Shown here one piece after another: positions 61,526-64,000 of a stretch of 64,000 bases of DNA; within the stretch, counting starts at the first letter, position 1, and every line of letters starts with the position of its first letter. The position numbers were made by a program, and so were the translations under genes. The notes beneath the pieces were generated by a model that ran no database searches, was not told the DNA's origin, and was given only the letters and a program-made list of their open reading frames with translations. The stretch is from Gammaproteobacteria bacterium (GTDB lineage Bacteria; Pseudomonadota; Gammaproteobacteria; Pseudomonadales; Pseudohongiellaceae): contig JAFMKB010000003.1 in assembly GCA_017853205.1 (NCBI GenBank), forward strand, positions 52,185-116,184, written 5' to 3'.

Positions 61526-62179
61526 TCAATTCACCCCGAGAGTCAGCCGCGAAACGCTGGGCATGGATAATTTATGGTGCGTAGTCACAATAACCGCACC
61601 GCCCTGTCGGGCATGGTCTGCTAGAGTCTGCTCGAGCTGGGCAACCGCATCTACATCTAGGGTTGTAAAGGGCTCATCTAATACCCAAAGCGTCGCTGGA
61701 CTGAGCCGCAGGCGTGCGAGGGAAACTCGCTGCTGTTGGCCCGCGCTCAGCGTATAACAGGGAGACTCTTCGAAACCTCGCAGCCCAACTGCCTCAAGCG
61801 CATCGAGCAGAAGCTGATCATTGACGTTACGCTGCATTCCCGCAGACCATCGCAAATTTTCAAGCGGGGTAAGAATTTTGTTAACTCCTACTCTGTGACC
61901 GAAATACAGCAGATCTCCAGCGAAGGATTCGGCCATATCGTCAGTCGACTCACCCCGCCAAATAATCTCACCGTCATAGCCATCATTCAGGCCGCAGAGG
62001 ATTCTTAGGAGCGTTGTTTTGCCGCTTCCGTTGCTGCCGGCTATCTGGAGCACCGTGCCACATTCAACGACGAAGGACAGACCAGCGAATAACATGCGCT
62101 CATCACGTTCGCAGCATAAACCACGCACCTCGAGTAGAGGGGCGCCCAAGGCGACGGTAGATTCGGTGATTTGATTCAT
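61526..62179 (-). CDS. ccmA: Heme exporter ATP-binding protein CcmA
   Basis: CcmA powers release of heme-loaded CcmE from CcmC. The P-loop is GSNGSGKTTLLRILCG near residue 41, the signature is LSAGQQQRVSLARL near 138 and Walker B is LWVLDEPFTTLD near 158. I choose the ATG at 62179 (217 residues), the usual length; an open frame reaches back to a TTG inside the fliA stop region. It follows fliA on the same strand. Confidence 0.94.
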   Translation of the reverse strand: MNQITESTVALGAPLLEVRGLCCERDERMLFAGLSFVVECGTVLQIAGSNGSGKTTLLRILCGLNDGYDGEIIWRGESTDDMAESFAGDLLYFGHRVGVNKILTPLENLRWSAGMQRNVNDQLLLDALEAVGLRGFEESPCYTLSAGQQQRVSLARLRLSPATLWVLDEPFTTLDVDAVAQLEQTLADHARQGGAVIVTTHHKLSMPSVSRLTLGVN

Positions 62180-62250
62180 GCGCGATCTCGCGTTATGGGC
62201 GCGCAGGATAACGCTTCGAAGGGGCTGCTGCCAACCCGAAAGGGTCTTGC

Positions 62251-63000
62251 TCAGCGCCAATCGGCAAGGCGAGAGCGCAGACGCATCGCCGCTTGGCTGT
62301 GTATTTGGCTCACACGGCTTTCGCTCACGCCGATTACCTCGCCAATTTCTTTCAGGTTAAGCTCCTCATCGTAATAGAGCGCCAAGACAAGTTTTTCGCG
62401 CGGCGGCAGATTATCAATAGCTCTAGCCAGATGCTCTTTAAAGGTCGCGCGCTGTAGCCCATCGCAAGGGCCGGGTAGATCACCTACAGCGAGTTCGATC
62501 GCAGAATCATCACCTTCCATAATATCATCGAAGCTAAAGAGCCTGCTGCCACTTGCATCCTGAAGAATCGCGTAATACGCATTCAGGTCGATATCCATTT
62601 CTTTAGCGATATCTTGGTCTCTCGCGTCTTTACCAGTGCGGGCCTCGATGGCCTTAATCGCTTCAGCAACTTTTCGTGATTTACGATGAACAGAGCGCGG
62701 CGCCCAATCTCCTTTTCGCACTTCGTCGAGCATCGAACCACGAATCCGAATCCCAGCATAGGTCTCGAAACTAGCGCCCTTCGAGACATCGTACTTTTTC
62801 GCCGCCTCTAACAGGCCAATCATTCCCGACTGAACGAGATCGTCGACCTGAACGCTTGCGGGCATACGCAGAAGCAGGTGATGCGCGATGCGTTTCACAA
62901 GCGGCGCGTACTTCTCAACCACCATACTCATATTGGCGTCGCTTGCCTCGCCGTTTGGCAACACGTCCTCGAAAATTTTCGCCTCTGTGCCTTCAGTCAT
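62251..63000 (-). CDS. fliA: Flagellar sigma factor FliA (sigma-28)
   Basis: FliA directs RNA polymerase to late flagellar and chemotaxis genes. The 249-residue product has region 2 (VDDLVQSGMIGLLEAAKKYD near residue 52), region 3 and the region 4 helix-turn-helix (LNLKEIGEVIGVSESRVSQ near 215). Here it stands alone: flhA, flhF and fleN are not upstream, and cheY, cheZ and cheA are not downstream. A sigma-54 type promoter lies 81 bases before the ATG. Confidence 0.95.
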   Translation of the reverse strand: MTEGTEAKIFEDVLPNGEASDANMSMVVEKYAPLVKRIAHHLLLRMPASVQVDDLVQSGMIGLLEAAKKYDVSKGASFETYAGIRIRGSMLDEVRKGDWAPRSVHRKSRKVAEAIKAIEARTGKDARDQDIAKEMDIDLNAYYAILQDASGSRLFSFDDIMEGDDSAIELAVGDLPGPCDGLQRATFKEHLARAIDNLPPREKLVLALYYDEELNLKEIGEVIGVSESRVSQIHSQAAMRLRSRLADWR

Positions 63001-63080
63001 CTATGCCCCATCCTTCTCTTATTTTTATCTGTCCGTGAACCACTGCCAACACGCCCGAACAGTCTCAGTGAATTAGTGAT

Positions 63081-63097
63081 AGCAAAGTCCATGCCAA
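63081..63097 (-). promoter_or_regulatory. Sigma-54 (RpoN) promoter of fliA
   Basis: On the minus strand the 17 bases TTGGCATGGACTTTGCT match the -24/-12 consensus YTGGCACGRNNNTTGCW at all positions but one (T for C). GG and GC are exactly ten bases apart. Transcription would start about 70 bases before the fliA ATG. In Vibrio, fliA belongs to the sigma-54-dependent class, which supports the reading. Confidence 0.8.
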
Positions 63098-63716
63098 TGC
63101 AAAATATGCGACTAATTCCTCTGAGCTAACGCGCTTTTTTTTCGGACCACCATATAAATTCCAACTAAGAACTCGTTGCCACTGCCCTCTGCGAAAACAC
63201 GCTCAGCCCTTTTGCTTAATCAATGAAAAACAGACATCGCTCAAGCAACGCGTTCCCCACGTGAAGTGATTTGCGTGAGCACGAGTAGATTGCGATTCAC
63301 AGGGAAACAAACGAAAGAGAGGCGGGAAATGCGCAACTAGAAGCACATAATTACCAGATTAACTGTAATTAGATCAGTAAGAAATGAGCTTTAATAAAAG
63401 TTAATTAGAGCTTACTAGATACGAGTTTTCAAGAAACCAAACCGTCTGCGTTTTTGAACTTGAGCGCCTAACGAGCAAAACCAAACTAGTACGGAGCGAC
63501 GATCCCACGCCCTGCTTATCACGTTAGCACCAAGATATGCCCAACCCTTAAATGCGCTAGCAGGCAACGCATTTAGCATGACAAAGAGAGCGACAAGAGG
63601 AAATGCGAAGACAAACGGAGACGACATTACGTCTTGAATTTTCAAGTTGAGGAGACGCGCTTATCGCCAAAAATCCGCTGATGGCCCAGCTTGGCGTCAA
63701 AGTCACGGCGACGTCG

Positions 63717-63770
63717 CGTCAACTATCCGTCAACTATCCGCCGACTATCCGCCCACTATCCGTCAACAAC
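63717..63770. repeat. 11-bp tandem repeat
   Basis: Five consecutive copies of CGTCAACTATC: the first two are identical, the third and fourth differ by one to three bases (CGCCGACTATC, CGCCCACTATC), and the last is partial. It lies between fliA and dcd in gene-free DNA. Confidence 0.9.
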
Positions 63771-63869
63771 TGCACTCTTGAGGCCTGCTATAGACCTCTG
63801 CTGACGCGAGCCAATTCAAACACCACGACACATAGGCTTGGGCAGCACAGGAAAACTCTTTACACCAAC

Positions 63870-64000
63870 TTAAGCACGCGGCGGAGTCACACCGGTTTGC
63901 CCCATATATTTTCCACCGCGCTGTTTATAGGTCATCTCACACTGTTCATCCGATTGGTAGAACAACATTTGAGCGACACCTTCGTTGGCATATATCTTAG
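63870..64000 (-). CDS. dcd: dCTP deaminase, C-terminal part (cut by window edge)
   Basis: The last 43 codons of a gene run in from the right edge. They encode [16 protein letters not shown], then [14 protein letters not shown] and end PPRA. This is the C-terminus of the Pseudomonas-type Dcd, which deaminates dCTP to dUTP as a source of dUMP for thymidylate. The start lies outside the window, so length and activity cannot be judged. Confidence 0.88.
   Translation of the reverse strand, partial: KIYANEGVAQMLFYQSDEQCEMTYKQRGGKYMGQTGVTPPRA

Larger units (their letters stand above)
63001..63869. other. Gene-free interval between dcd and fliA
   Basis: Nearly 870 bases lack any convincing gene. 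The interval contains the fliA promoter (63081-63097) and an 11-bp tandem repeat (63717-63770). A 76-codon open frame at 63415-63645 starts with TTG and has no ribosome site, so I did not call it. Confidence 0.5.

Noticed and set aside
63415..63645. 76-codon minus-strand open frame with a hydrophobic N-terminus
   Set aside because: It starts with TTG, has no ribosome site, and its second half looks like chance sequence. I found no family resemblance.

Overview
The window is a 64 kb piece of a gammaproteobacterial chromosome of roughly balanced base composition, and almost all of it is core genome. Gene content and order resemble Pseudomonas and related marine lineages rather than Enterobacteria: Smc with ScpAB instead of MukBEF, ligA-zipA-smc, thrS-infC-rpmI-rplT-pheST-ihfA-merR-tRNA-Pro, gyrA-pheA-tyrA/aroA-cmk-rpsA-ihfB, mtaD-ubiG-mupP-yciK, and a ccmABCDEFGHI cluster beside fliA. 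Comparisons with the Pseudomonas aeruginosa gene order are from memory. I see no transposase, integrase, prophage or CRISPR array.

Layout. 1-6.1 kb: bolA diverging from the ribosome-assembly GTPase rbgA, a PreP-type M16 metalloprotease, a gap with a strong terminator and perhaps a small RNA, and a CDF metal transporter. 6.1-14.4 kb (minus): djlA, ligA, zipA (with a very long linker) and smc. 14.4-15.3 kb: a small accessory spot with an orphan ribbon-helix-helix antitoxin-like gene, short tandem repeats and tRNA-Pro. 15.3-25.2 kb (minus): MerR regulator, ihfA, pheT, pheS, rplT, rpmI, infC, thrS, tRNA-Val, uvrB. 25.4-26.4 kb (plus): tRNA-Asn and a periplasmic cyclophilin. 26.4-40.3 kb (minus): wbpM/wbpL-like surface-sugar genes, comEA, pyrF, lapA, ihfB, rpsA, cmk, the tyrA-aroA fusion, a pheA without chorismate mutase, gyrA. 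40.6-44.2 kb (plus): mtaD, ubiG, mupP, yciK. 44.2-48.9 kb (minus): rluB, scpB, scpA, trpS, yciO. 49.0-50.0 kb (plus): yciB, yciI. 50.0-51.4 kb (minus): a second exported cyclophilin and exonuclease III. 51.4-52.1 kb: a regulatory gap with a perfect CRP-type palindrome, a promoter, a structured leader, a 37-codon hydrophobic ORF and a terminator. 52.1-54.5 kb (minus): moaB, moaA, a LysE-family exporter. 54.5-62.2 kb (minus): ccmI to ccmA. 62.3-63.0 kb: fliA behind a near-consensus sigma-54 promoter. 63.0-63.9 kb: gene-free DNA with an 11-bp tandem repeat. 63.9-64.0 kb: the end of dcd.

How the genes work together. The window joins translation (two IHF subunits with rpsA and pheST, three aminoacyl-tRNA synthetases, r-proteins, IF3), chromosome maintenance (Smc/ScpAB, GyrA, LigA, UvrB, ExoIII), division (ZipA), aromatic amino acid synthesis (PheA, TyrA-AroA) and cytochrome c maturation. 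The most interesting points are places where a conserved gene order has been shortened: the O-antigen locus position reduced to wbpL-wbpM, fliA directly abutting ccmA without chemotaxis genes, serC and hisC missing around pheA, and lapB missing after lapA. The best candidate for something undescribed is the short transcript at about 51.74-52.07 kb, which carries a tiny membrane-peptide ORF.
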